The notes under the pieces are model-generated. The model was not told the origin of the DNA and made no database searches. It worked only from the letters and a program-made list of their open reading frames with translations. Made by a program: the position numbers and the translations under genes. A stretch of 64,000 nucleotides of DNA, taken from the NCBI GenBank assembly GCA_041394725.1, contig JAWKHR010000021.1, positions 49,476-113,475 on the forward strand. The letters are read 5' to 3'. This DNA is from JAWKHR01 sp041394725. GTDB lineage: Bacteria > Acidobacteriota > Vicinamibacteria > Vicinamibacterales > SCN-69-37. This document shows positions 15,401 through 22,537 of the stretch, in pieces (positions within the stretch are counted from its first letter, which is position 1; each line of letters begins with the position of its first letter).

Positions 15401-17581
15401 GCCGCGGAGGTGATCGAGCTCGCCGCGCGCCTGGTCGCGCTCGCCGCGGAGGTGATCGAGCTCGCCACGCGCCTGGTCGCGCTCGCCGCGGAGGTGATCG
15501 AGCTCGCCGCGGGCCTGGTCGCGCTCGCCGCGGAGGTGATCGAGCTCGCCACGGGTCTGGTCGCGCTCGCCGCGGACGTGATCGAGTTCGCCGCGCGCCT
15601 GGTCGAGCTCGCGGCGGACCTGATCGAGCTCTTCCGATTGGCCCCGGGCGGTTTCGAGGGCGCTCGCCCGCTCGGCCAGCTCGCGCTCCAGCGACTCGCG
15701 CGTCGTCGTCCAGGCCTGGCGCTCGCGATCGAATTCGGCCTGGAGTGCGTCGCGCGCGGCCTCGGCGCTGGCGCGCGCCTCGGCGAGCGCCTGGTGGTCG
15801 GCGCCGGTCGCGGCCTGCGCGTCGCGGAGCTGCGCGTGTTCGGCCGCGAGCGCGTCGTGCGCCTGCTGCAACGTGTCCAGTTCGGCGGTGGCGAATCCGC
15901 GCGCGTCGTTGGCGCGCTCCAGATCGACCGCGGCTTCCGAGGCCGCGCGGCGCAGGTCGTCGGCCTCGGCGCGCAGGCTGTCGAGCGAACGGCGGAGATC
16001 CTCGATCTCGGACAGCCGGGCTTCCGCGTCGCGCCGATGCCGGTCGGCCTCCTCGGTGCTCCGATCGGCGGTTCGGCGCAGCTCGTCCTCGGTCTCCCGG
16101 ACCGTGGCCAGCGCACGCGCGTCTTCGGCGCGCCTGGCCTCGGTCTCGGTGACCTTCGCCTCGAGCGCGCGGCGCGCCTCGTCCCAGGCGCTGCGCTCCT
16201 GCGTCAGCACATCGGCGAGGCTGGCTTCCGCCTCGCTGCGCCGCGTGACGTCGGCCTCGGCCTCCGCCAGACGCTGTTCGGCCGTTTCGCGCGCCTGACG
16301 CTCGGCGGTGAGCGCGGCGGTCGTCTCGGCCAGCTGCTGCTCCAGCGTCCTGACCTCGACCGCGGCGGCTTCCACCCGCGCGACGGCGGCTTCGAGCTTC
16401 CCCGCCGCGGCGGGATCCTGCCCGGCCGACGGCGTCGAGAAGACGGCGGCGATGCCACGGCCGCCGCGCGCGTCGCGCTCGAGCACCACGCCTCGCAGCT
16501 CGACGGGGTGACGCGACCCGTCGAGGCCGACGGCTTCGAACGCCACGGGTGACGTGTCGCCACCGGCGACGCGCTTGAGGCCGGCCAGCACCGCGTCGCG
16601 CTGCTCGGCGGCGACCATGGTCCGGAAATCCCGGCCCACGACGTCGGTCGGCTTGGTCGCGCCGAACAGGCTGAGCGCGACGCCGTTCATCGCGAGCACC
16701 GACAGGTCCGCGCCGATGATGCCGACGCCCTGCGGCAGCGTCTCGACGATCTGCCGCAGCCGGTGCTCGCGCGCGCGCAGCAGCGTGTGCTGTGCGACGA
16801 TTTCCGCGCGCTGGTGGAACCGGCGCAGCGTCGCGATGAGGCGCCGCCGGTAGATGCCGCTCTTGATGACGGTGTCGTCGGCGCCCAGGTCCAGCGCCGC
16901 GGTCTCCACGTCACCCGCGCCGGGCGGGGCGAGGATGACGACCGGCAGGTCCGACGCCTGTGCCTTCACCGACTTGAGCACCTGCAGCGGGTGTACGTCC
17001 CCCGGCTGCTGGTCGATGATGACGAGGTCGCACCGGAGCTCGTTCGTCGCCGAGCCGGCCACGCGCACGGGGCAGCTGCCCTCGGCGCCGACGCTGCCGC
17101 GTTCCGGCGTGACGAAGGGCACCTGCTCCAGCAGATGCCAGACGCGATCGTCCACGCCCGCGTAGAGCACGCGGAGCCGCCGCCGCTCGCCGGACATGGC
17201 GGAAAGATGCGGGCTCTGCTTGATCCGCGTCAACGTCTCGTTGGCGCGGAGCAGCGTCTCGCCCCGGAGCAGCAGCACGTCGTCGGCGCCGGCAGCCACG
17301 GCGGACGCGAAGAAGTCGCGCTGCGTCTCGGTCAGCACCGGCACGATCGCGATCGGCACCCGATCGCGCCGCAGGCTGACGATGAGCGAGAGCGTCTCGT
17401 TCTGGGCGAGCCAGGGTGACGTCAGCAGCGCCCGGAACCCGGCCGACGTCCGCGTTTCCTCGAGCGCCTGCGCCGCGCTGGTGACCGTCTTGATCTGCAG
17501 ATCCGGCGAGAGCCGGGTCAACTGCTCGGTCGTCGCGTCGGGTCCTTCCGTGCTCGTCCCGGTGACGTAGAGGACCTTCAT
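12425..17581 (-). CDS. Giant coiled-coil sensor with degenerate histidine-kinase core
   Basis: 1718 aa. Order: two receiver-like domains (about 1-120 and 140-265; the first lacks the phospho-Asp, having LLTSPWL, the second keeps LVIIDQQPGD), PAS (275-390), a coiled coil of roughly 950 residues, a second PAS (1380-1495), then a His-kinase-like C-terminus. The DHp box reads VGTLAASMAPDLEARL, where families have IAHDFNN, so the phospho-accepting His is Pro1514. The ATP-binding N-box is LTALVVAARDLL (both Asn lost) and the following G-box (VSASGYGL) is also altered, so autophosphorylation is unlikely. I infer a structural or signal-relay scaffold. ATG 17581 is preferred over 17617, which would overlap the PilZ gene. 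No membrane segment is evident, so it is probably cytoplasmic. Confidence 0.85.
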   Translation of the reverse strand: MKVLYVTGTSTEGPDATTEQLTRLSPDLQIKTVTSAAQALEETRTSAGFRALLTSPWLAQNETLSLIVSLRRDRVPIAIVPVLTETQRDFFASAVAAGADDVLLLRGETLLRANETLTRIKQSPHLSAMSGERRRLRVLYAGVDDRVWHLLEQVPFVTPERGSVGAEGSCPVRVAGSATNELRCDLVIIDQQPGDVHPLQVLKSVKAQASDLPVVILAPPGAGDVETAALDLGADDTVIKSGIYRRRLIATLRRFHQRAEIVAQHTLLRAREHRLRQIVETLPQGVGIIGADLSVLAMNGVALSLFGATKPTDVVGRDFRTMVAAEQRDAVLAGLKRVAGGDTSPVAFEAVGLDGSRHPVELRGVVLERDARGGRGIAAVFSTPSAGQDPAAAGKLEAAVARVEAAAVEVRTLEQQLAETTAALTAERQARETAEQRLAEAEADVTRRSEAEASLADVLTQERSAWDEARRALEAKVTETEARRAEDARALATVRETEDELRRTADRSTEEADRHRRDAEARLSEIEDLRRSLDSLRAEADDLRRAASEAAVDLERANDARGFATAELDTLQQAHDALAAEHAQLRDAQAATGADHQALAEARASAEAARDALQAEFDRERQAWTTTRESLERELAERASALETARGQSEELDQVRRELDQARGELDHVRGERDQTRGELDHLRGERDQARGELDHLRGERDQARGELDHLRGERDQARGELDHLRGERDQARGELDHVRAEYERARGDAERLQGELDAARRDAAGAREELEARLREAEAARDQAASRLQELQSAHADHAALASELERLRGDLQQAAAARDDIDARLRAADGARQELETARQALEARALTAEHAQRDVESRLQAAEAARAELETRAHAAEAARAELETRAHSAEAARAELEARAHAAEAARAELEARAHSVNGQQAEIAQALEASRAELRQADEGHAVEREAWERRRQELEASLGDAAARAGQFEDRVRDLEAARADLERRLGDADVERGRLQAERDELAADRARLEGERVHLESERGRLEADRHRLEDAIRDAEARANGHATTIDDLRRELDALATSRHDLETRLHDAEKARTTLGQRVERLAADAGQTSELQSSIEALQAELRQLAADHAAERTTWEALRQDYERRLREDEARRQALEQDRRHDRAALEQAAAADRAAIEQKAAADRAAIEQAAAADRAAIEQAAAADREAREAAEARLAGVTASLRAAEDAVTRLEEARALEAGRREAAERARAALDARLAETADAVEARARLEATIQALRAEHAAREAELDAARRSRLQDREEIEVVRQAFDHERGRRAALREQVAELESAVDQHRASLQAEIQTRQAIEHELSVATRELRALGATSEARLETLSGELTQLRAAFTRLSGSSLFGRAVMTLDGHLETCNDTFARLFGYRDAAAALEQQSTGPFAALAGRTALDERLRADRRYDGIEVTWTRPDGRTICLRESAAIVRQADGREVVERICVDASAATRLEEDLRLARRLQEVGTLAASMAPDLEARLRSVRQAARELADTPGPHGAHRIAAETALAGAEEAATLVRQLVAFSRRQVAPPDRVDLNESVRKLEPTLRRLIGSHIVYETDLRPSGTVIQSGDDLDQLLTALVVAARDLLPVGGILRIETDRVELDAEDVHGFLHGRAGLNTVVAVSASGYGLQRAQASHAIEVLAQRCGGWLRAANESDHEASLEVYFPATSARPAE
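13975..14110. repeat. 33-bp tandem repeats (11-residue coiled-coil units)
   Basis: Inside the pseudokinase gene. The encoded unit is AAAADRAAIEQ, 11 residues, repeated about four times with small changes (one copy has KAAADRAAIEQ). Eleven-residue spacing corresponds to a hendecad, a right-handed coiled-coil variant, unlike the heptad-compatible repeats elsewhere in the rod. Confidence 0.8.
14822..15005. repeat. 42-bp tandem repeats encoding AHAAEAARAELETR units
   Basis: About four copies of a 14-residue (two-heptad) coiled-coil unit in the pseudokinase rod, alternating AHA and AHS at the start. The DNA copies differ by only a few bases, so this block is a recent expansion and a likely site of length variation. 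Confidence 0.8.
15366..15620. repeat. 42-bp tandem repeats encoding LDHLRGERDQARGE units
   Basis: About six near-identical 42-bp copies within the pseudokinase gene, each encoding 14 residues (LDHLRGERDQARGE, with LDHVRGERDQTRGE at one end). The unit is highly charged with an i/i+4 salt-bridge pattern suited to a rigid single helix or coiled coil. Near identity at DNA level indicates recent duplication. Confidence 0.85.
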
Positions 17582-17588
17582 GCGCCGC

Positions 17589-18263
17589 CTACCAGTCGTT
17601 GCCGTTGAAGAGCTCACGGATTTCCGCCACGGTCTGCGGCACGCACGCCGTGACGAGGAGCATCATCGGGACCTCGTCCTCCTCGGAGGGGGACGGGTCT
17701 CCAGCCGTGGAAGTCCTGGGGCTCGAATCGGTTGCGGTGTGTCCAGCGGACCGCTGGGCGGCCGACGCCGGCGTGGCCTCCGCGGCCCCGGTGGTCCCGC
17801 TGGCGGGCGCGGCCCCGGCCGTGGCGCCGGTTCCCTCCGCGGGACGGGCCGGCGGGGCGGCGTCCTTCCCGGAGACCGCGCGCTCCTGTGGGGGGACGGC
17901 GGGCTTCGCCGGCGCCTCTGATTCGAAGTCCGGCAGCAGCTCGGTGAACGCGACGGCGGCCTCGTAGCCCATGCCGCCCTTGTCGAGGCGCACGAGCCGC
18001 GAACGCACGACCTTGCCGCGAATGGCCACGTCGCCATCGGGCGTCACGACCTTCAGGGCCACCGAGAGCCCGGGCAGCAGCCGCGACTCGCTCTGGAACC
18101 GCGCGCCGGATCGGGACAGGTCCTTGAGGATGACTTCCGGCCCGGTCGGCAGCTGCGCGCGGATCCCCGACAGCTGCGAGGCGGGCACGCGCTGGTGTTC
18201 GCGGCGGTCGTCCTCGGCGATCGCGTCGGCGGCGGCAGCCTGGGCGTTGGGGTTCTCGGACAT
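17589..18263 (-). CDS. PilZ domain protein with long C-terminal tail
   Basis: 224-aa cytoplasmic protein. PilZ domains often bind cyclic di-GMP: here the RxxxR-like motif is DRREHQRVP (about residues 18-26) and the second motif LKDLSRSGARFQS corresponds to (D/N)xSxxG. The domain ends near residue 115 (GMGYEAAVAFTEL). It is followed by an Ala/Pro/Thr-rich disordered linker of about 75 residues and a distinct end segment, VPMMLLVTACVPQTVAEIRE then LFNGNDW, that may be a docking peptide. The start at 18263 is supported by GGAG eight to eleven bases upstream; the longer frame lacks a ribosome site. The stop lies 7 bases before the pseudokinase start, so the two are cotranscribed, possibly linking c-di-GMP to that scaffold. 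Confidence 0.85.
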   Translation of the reverse strand: MSENPNAQAAAADAIAEDDRREHQRVPASQLSGIRAQLPTGPEVILKDLSRSGARFQSESRLLPGLSVALKVVTPDGDVAIRGKVVRSRLVRLDKGGMGYEAAVAFTELLPDFESEAPAKPAVPPQERAVSGKDAAPPARPAEGTGATAGAAPASGTTGAAEATPASAAQRSAGHTATDSSPRTSTAGDPSPSEEDEVPMMLLVTACVPQTVAEIRELFNGNDW

Positions 18264-18463
18264 CGTGCGGCAATCTCCGGCACCCCCCGGCACGGGCGCC
18301 GGCACACAGGGAACCGGGGGCAATGGGAGCAAGCCGGGTACCAGCTCTGAAGGCCCTTCCCGATGCCGAAGTTGGCGGGAATCGACAGAATTGCACGTCG
18401 ACCCCGGTGTCGGCCCGCCGACAGGGGACGGGGCCCCGACAGATCTTTCCCTAGATTACAGAA

Positions 18464-18471
18464 AGGTGATC
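18464..18471 (+). promoter_or_regulatory. Strong Shine-Dalgarno fixing the GTG start of the oligopeptidase
   Basis: AGGTGATC is an eight-base match to the complement of the 16S rRNA 3' tail, 4 bases before GTG 18476. It argues for that start over GTG 18551, which has no ribosome site. The 212-base gap upstream (18264-18475) must hold the divergent promoters for this gene and the PilZ gene. Confidence 0.7.
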
Positions 18472-18475
18472 TCCG

Positions 18476-20674
18476 GTGGAATCGCCAGTTCGCCAGGGGC
18501 CCGATGGTACAGTCCTGCCCCATGACGTCGCTCTCCCGGGTGCCCGTGCCGTGTCGTCCGTAGATCCCCGGAATTCGCCGTCGGTGGCCCCGCCACCGAC
18601 GCGCACGGAGCCCATCGTCGAGACCCGTCACGGCGTGGCGGTGGCGGATCCGTACCGCTGGCTCGAGGGCGACAACTCGGATCCCGATCGCCAGGGTCAG
18701 GTGACGCCCGACGTGGCGGCCTGGACCGACGCGCAGAACGGCCACACGCGCCGGATGCTCGATACGCTGCCCGGCCGCGCCTCCCTCGAGGCCCGCCTGC
18801 GGCCGCTGATGGAGATTGGCGCGGTGTCGCTGCCGGGCGTCCGCGAGGGCCGCCTCTTCTATTCACGCCGCGAGGGGCGTCAGGATCAGCCGGTCCTCTA
18901 CTGGCGCGACGGCCACGACGGCGCGGATCACGTGCTGGTCGATCCGCACGCCCTCGATCCGTCGGGCCTGACGACGGTCGAGTGGGTGTCGCCGTCCCCG
19001 GACGGCCGGCTCGCGGCGTACGGCACGTATCGCGCCGGGGACGAGAACACCACGCTGCGCCTGCTCGACGTGGACACGGGCGCGCCGCGCGATCTCGAAA
19101 TCCCCGACAAGGTCGAGGCGCCGGAGTGGCTGCCGGACGGGTCGGGCTTCGTGTACCGCAACCTGCGCGATGCGCGCGATCCGTACAGCGGCCAGGTGAA
19201 GCTCCATCGTCTCGGCACCCCGCCGGCATCCGACGCGCTGCTGTTCCGGCAGCTCACGGTCGACGAGGACGCCACGCTCGCGACCACCTGGGGCCCGTTC
19301 GTCTCGCTCACGCGCGACGGGCGGTGGCTGCTCAAGGGCTACTGGGTGGACACGCGATCGAACGACCTGTGGATCGCGGACTTCGCGGCGTACCTCGCGG
19401 GCGGGCCGCTCGACTGGCGACCGGTGACCGTCGGCGTGCCCGGCATCGCGGTGGGCACGGTCGAGGACGGTCGCCTCTACGTGCGGACGACCAAGGGCGC
19501 GCCCCGCGGGCGCATCGTCGTCGTCGATCCGGAGGCGCCGGAGGCGTCGCGGTGGCGCGACCTGGTGCCGGAGCGCGGGGACGCCGTGCTCGAGGCGATG
19601 GCCTTCGGCCGCGACGCGCTGGCGGTGACCTGGATGCATGACGCGTCGAGCCACGTCGAGGTCTTCGATCGTGCCGGACGCCCGCGGGGCGTCGTGCGGC
19701 AGCCGGGGATCGGCTCGGTCGCGATCGCGGCCGAGCCCGATCGCGCGGACGCCTTCCTCCAGTTCACCAGCTTCAATCACCCGACGACGATCCTCCGCGT
19801 CGATCTCGCGGCGCCCCATGCCGCGGGCGAGGTCTGGGCGCAACCGGACGTGCCGGTGGATCCCTCCGCGGTCGTGGTGCGGCAGGTCTGGTATCCGTCG
19901 GCCGACGGCACGCGCGTGAGCATGTTCCTCGTCCACCGTCGCGATCTCGTGCCCGACGGCCGCGTGCCCACCTGGCTGACGGGCTACGGCGGGTTCAACA
20001 TCAGTCTCACGCCGGCGTTCGGCGCGACGATGTTCCCGTGGTTCGAGGACGGCGGCCTGCTCGCCGTGCCGAACCTGCGGGGCGGCGGCGAGTATGGCGA
20101 CGCATGGCACGAGGCGGGGATGCTCGACCGCAAGCAGCGCGTGTTCGACGACTTCCTCGCCGCGGCCGACTGGCTCGTCTCCGAGGGCTGGACCACGCCG
20201 GCGCGCCTGGCGATCAGCGGCGGATCCAACGGCGGGCTGCTCACCGGCGCGGCGATCACGCAGCGGCCGGATCTCTGCCGCGTCGCCATCGTCGCCGTGC
20301 CGCTGCTCGACATGCTGCGCTACGAGCGGTTCCTGATGGCGCGCTACTGGGTGCCGGAGTACGGCACCGCCGAGGATCCGTCGCAGTTCGGCTACCTGCA
20401 CGCGTACTCGCCGTATCACCGCGTCGTGCCGGGCACGGCGTATCCGGCGGTGCTCCTCACGGCGGGCGAGCACGACACGCGCGTCCACGCGCTGCACGCG
20501 CGCAAGATGGCCGCGGCGCTGCAGGCGGCGACGTCGTCCGATCCGGCGACGCGGCCGGTGCTCCTGTGGGTGGATCGCGAGGCCGGCCACGGGCAGGGCA
20601 AGCCGCTCAGCCTGCGGCTGCGCGACGTCGTGGACCAGCAGATCTTCGTCCGGTGGCAGCTCGGGATGGCGTGA
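18476..20674 (+). CDS. Prolyl oligopeptidase (peptidase S9A)
   Basis: 732-aa serine peptidase cleaving short peptides after proline. The N-terminal segment PPTRTEPIVETRHGVAVADPYRWLE is the standard S9A opening, followed by a seven-blade propeller (about 90-440) that gates access, then the alpha/beta hydrolase domain. The catalytic triad is visible: Ser584 in ISGGSNGGLL, Asp667 in GEHDTRVHALH and His705 in EAGHGQGKP, with spacing as in known family members. There is no signal peptide in the chosen start, so it is probably cytoplasmic, although some bacterial members are periplasmic. The stop overlaps the next start by one base (TGATG), so the downstream unknown gene is coupled to it. Confidence 0.95.
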   Translation: MESPVRQGPDGTVLPHDVALPGARAVSSVDPRNSPSVAPPPTRTEPIVETRHGVAVADPYRWLEGDNSDPDRQGQVTPDVAAWTDAQNGHTRRMLDTLPGRASLEARLRPLMEIGAVSLPGVREGRLFYSRREGRQDQPVLYWRDGHDGADHVLVDPHALDPSGLTTVEWVSPSPDGRLAAYGTYRAGDENTTLRLLDVDTGAPRDLEIPDKVEAPEWLPDGSGFVYRNLRDARDPYSGQVKLHRLGTPPASDALLFRQLTVDEDATLATTWGPFVSLTRDGRWLLKGYWVDTRSNDLWIADFAAYLAGGPLDWRPVTVGVPGIAVGTVEDGRLYVRTTKGAPRGRIVVVDPEAPEASRWRDLVPERGDAVLEAMAFGRDALAVTWMHDASSHVEVFDRAGRPRGVVRQPGIGSVAIAAEPDRADAFLQFTSFNHPTTILRVDLAAPHAAGEVWAQPDVPVDPSAVVVRQVWYPSADGTRVSMFLVHRRDLVPDGRVPTWLTGYGGFNISLTPAFGATMFPWFEDGGLLAVPNLRGGGEYGDAWHEAGMLDRKQRVFDDFLAAADWLVSEGWTTPARLAISGGSNGGLLTGAAITQRPDLCRVAIVAVPLLDMLRYERFLMARYWVPEYGTAEDPSQFGYLHAYSPYHRVVPGTAYPAVLLTAGEHDTRVHALHARKMAAALQAATSSDPATRPVLLWVDREAGHGQGKPLSLRLRDVVDQQIFVRWQLGMA

Positions 20675-21951
20675 TGACGCTGGCCGAGGCGTGCGCGGCG
20701 GTCGGGACGGCACTCGACGGCGACTTCCGGGCGCGGATCGTCGCCGAGTGCGCCGCGGCCGGGTCGCTTCGCCGCGCGCTCGCGCGGCTGCGCACCGCGA
20801 TGCGGGCCCACGACTGGCGCGCCGGCCGGGACCGCGTGGACCTCGGGCCGATGGTCGCGTCGTTCGACGCCCGGACCCGCGCCGAGGGCTTCAACGCGAT
20901 CCGCGACTGGGACGGCCGGACCGGGCGGTTCAGCGCGGAGACGATCCCGGTGGACGTGCTCGACCTGCTGGCGTCGCGGCGGGGCGGCGATCCGATCGAC
21001 GAGGTGGCGCTCGCGATCCTCGTCGACTACTACTTCCTGCACCTGCTCGCGCTGCTCTCGCTGCGGGCCTGGGACGAGGGTGACGCGAACGCGAACCTCG
21101 ATGTCCTCACCGGGCTGGTCACGCGGCTGCAGGGGCCTGGCGGCAGCGGCCAGCGGTTTCTCGACGACGGCGAGACGCTGCTGATCCTCGCGACGGCGCA
21201 CTACGAGCCGGAGGAACACGGCTACGTCCTGCTGCTCGACCGCGTGCGCGCGCTCGACCACACGCACCGGGTCTCCGCGGCGGTGGGCCACGCGGCCGGC
21301 ATGGGCTGCCATCTGCGCTACGGCTGGGAGGCGACGTACGGCCGGAGCCTGGCGGCGATGCGCCAGGACAACGTCGCCGACTACCCCTGGGTCGCGTGGG
21401 CGGTGGCGACCGTGATGGCGGAGTTCGCGCGGCTGACCGAGGCGGGGGAGACGGGACCGGTGCGCGACCGGATCGCCGAGGCGCTGCTCCAGGCGCTGTC
21501 GCCCGACGCGGGTGCGTTCGTCCGCGACGCGCCGGGCGCGACGAGCGCGCTGGACGTCGATCGGCGCGCGTTCCTCGACGGGTTCCGCGCCCATGGCCAC
21601 GCGCTCGCGGAGGCCGCCGAGCCGTTCCGGCCGCGCGCCGAGTCGTACTCGCCGTTCTCGCTCTTCTACAACTTCTCGAACAACGTGGTGAAGGGCGCGA
21701 CGGTGGACGCGCTGATCTGGGGCGAGGCGGCGACGGTCTCGCTGAACGACCTGTTCACCGCGCTTCCGCCGGGCGATCCGCGCCTGCCCGCCAAACGCGC
21801 GCTCGCGACCCGGCTGATGGACCACGCCCTCCGCCACCCGGACATCGTCCGCGGCCGGCCCATGCCCGCGATCGTCTACGACCCGCGCCTCGGCCGGCAG
21901 ATGTTCTCGGCGGCGATCCGCGACATCCGCGCGGCGATCGACGCCAGCTGA
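20674..21951 (+). CDS. Hypothetical protein, mostly helical, coupled to oligopeptidase gene
   Basis: 425-aa protein I do not recognise. It begins MTLAEACAAVGTALDGDF at an ATG sharing its A with the oligopeptidase TGA. The composition is predominantly helical, with conserved-looking aromatic/acidic segments FNAIRDWDGRTGRFS (about residue 75), LVDYYFLHLLALLSLRAWDEGDAN (about 112), AVGHAAGMGCHLRYGWEATYGRS (about 210) and SPFSLFYNFSNNVVKG (about 330). Two His lie in regular contexts (AHYEPEEHGY and VGHAAGMGCH), which might suggest metal or cofactor binding, but this is speculation. There is no signal peptide and no transmembrane segment. The ORF upstream of 20674 is an overlap shadow. Confidence 0.75.
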   Translation: MTLAEACAAVGTALDGDFRARIVAECAAAGSLRRALARLRTAMRAHDWRAGRDRVDLGPMVASFDARTRAEGFNAIRDWDGRTGRFSAETIPVDVLDLLASRRGGDPIDEVALAILVDYYFLHLLALLSLRAWDEGDANANLDVLTGLVTRLQGPGGSGQRFLDDGETLLILATAHYEPEEHGYVLLLDRVRALDHTHRVSAAVGHAAGMGCHLRYGWEATYGRSLAAMRQDNVADYPWVAWAVATVMAEFARLTEAGETGPVRDRIAEALLQALSPDAGAFVRDAPGATSALDVDRRAFLDGFRAHGHALAEAAEPFRPRAESYSPFSLFYNFSNNVVKGATVDALIWGEAATVSLNDLFTALPPGDPRLPAKRALATRLMDHALRHPDIVRGRPMPAIVYDPRLGRQMFSAAIRDIRAAIDAS

Positions 21952-21970
21952 CGCGCCAGGCGGCGTGCGG

Positions 21971-22127
21971 TCGGGCATCGGGGCATCGGACATCGGACAT
22001 CGGGCGTCGGGCACTGGGCACGGGGCACTGGCGCGCGCGGGCACGCCGAGAGTCCAACGCCGGGCGCCGAGAGCCGAGCGCCGACTCGCGAAGCCCCAGT
22101 GCCCAGTGACGAATGCCGAGTGCCCGA
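21971..22127. repeat. Composite heptamer array (GGGCATC, GGGCACT, GCGCCGA), palindromic
   Basis: Starts with GGGCATC and GGACATC units, passes to GGGCACT units, continues through GCGCCGA-type units, and ends with AGTGCCC units in the opposite orientation, so the array can fold back on itself. It fills most of the 227-base gap before the PadR gene. Nothing here codes for protein. Confidence 0.75.
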
Positions 22128-22152
22128 CCTCGCCCTCTGTTCCGACGGCTGT

Positions 22153-22172
22153 CTATGTGATATATGACATAG
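22153..22172. promoter_or_regulatory. PadR-type operator, CTATGT-N8-ACATAG
   Basis: Perfect 6-base dyad (22153-22158 and 22167-22172) separated by 8 bases, containing the ATGT/ACAT half-sites typical of PadR-family operators. It ends 6 bases before the padR ATG at 22179 in an AT-rich island inside GC-rich DNA, so the promoter must overlap it and the message would have almost no leader. Autorepression is inferred. Confidence 0.7.
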
Positions 22173-22178
22173 CAATAT

Positions 22179-22520
22179 ATGAAGCCCTGGCTGCCGGCCC
22201 GTGAGCTGAAGAAGGGCAGTGCCGAACTGCTGATCCTGGCGCTGGTCGAGGACCAGCCGCGACATGGGTACGACATCGGCAAGCTGATCGCGCTGCGATC
22301 GAAGGGGTCGCTGCGCTTCAACGTGGCGTCGCTCTATCCGCTGCTCTACCGGCTGGAGCGACGCGGCTGGATCGAGGGGCGCTGGACCGAGAAGGCCGGG
22401 CAGCGGCGTCGCCGGCTCTACCGGCTGACCGCCGAAGGACGCAAGGTGCTCGCCGCGCAGCGGACGGGCTGGAAGACGTTCGTGCGGGCGATCAACCGCA
22501 TCGCCCGCGTCGAGTCCTGA
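22179..22520 (+). CDS. PadR family transcriptional regulator
   Basis: 113-aa winged-helix repressor (PadR-s1 class, short C-terminal dimer helix). Landmarks: GSAELLILALVEDQPRHGYDIGKLI in the first helices, FNVASLYPLLYRLERRGWIEGRW spanning the recognition helix, and the wing RRRLYRLTAEGRKVL. It probably represses itself and the orphan permease 17 bases downstream through the operator at 22153-22172. The inducing ligand is unknown. Pairing of padR with this permease type is common in Acidobacteriota. Confidence 0.92.
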   Translation: MKPWLPARELKKGSAELLILALVEDQPRHGYDIGKLIALRSKGSLRFNVASLYPLLYRLERRGWIEGRWTEKAGQRRRRLYRLTAEGRKVLAAQRTGWKTFVRAINRIARVES

Positions 22521-22537
22521 ACGCGACGGAGCACCTG

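Noticed and set aside
15366..15620. Regular 42-bp repeats resembling a CRISPR array
   Set aside because: Repeats are contiguous without unique spacers and lie in frame inside a coiled-coil gene.
14117..16552. Plus-strand open frame of 811 codons opposite the coiled-coil gene
   Set aside because: Its leucine/valine-rich repeats are the antisense reading of the tandem coiled-coil repeats.
18370..18410. Possible sigma-54 promoter (TTGGCGGG ... AATTGCA) upstream of the oligopeptidase
   Set aside because: The GG and GC elements are 17 bases apart rather than 10, so the geometry is wrong.
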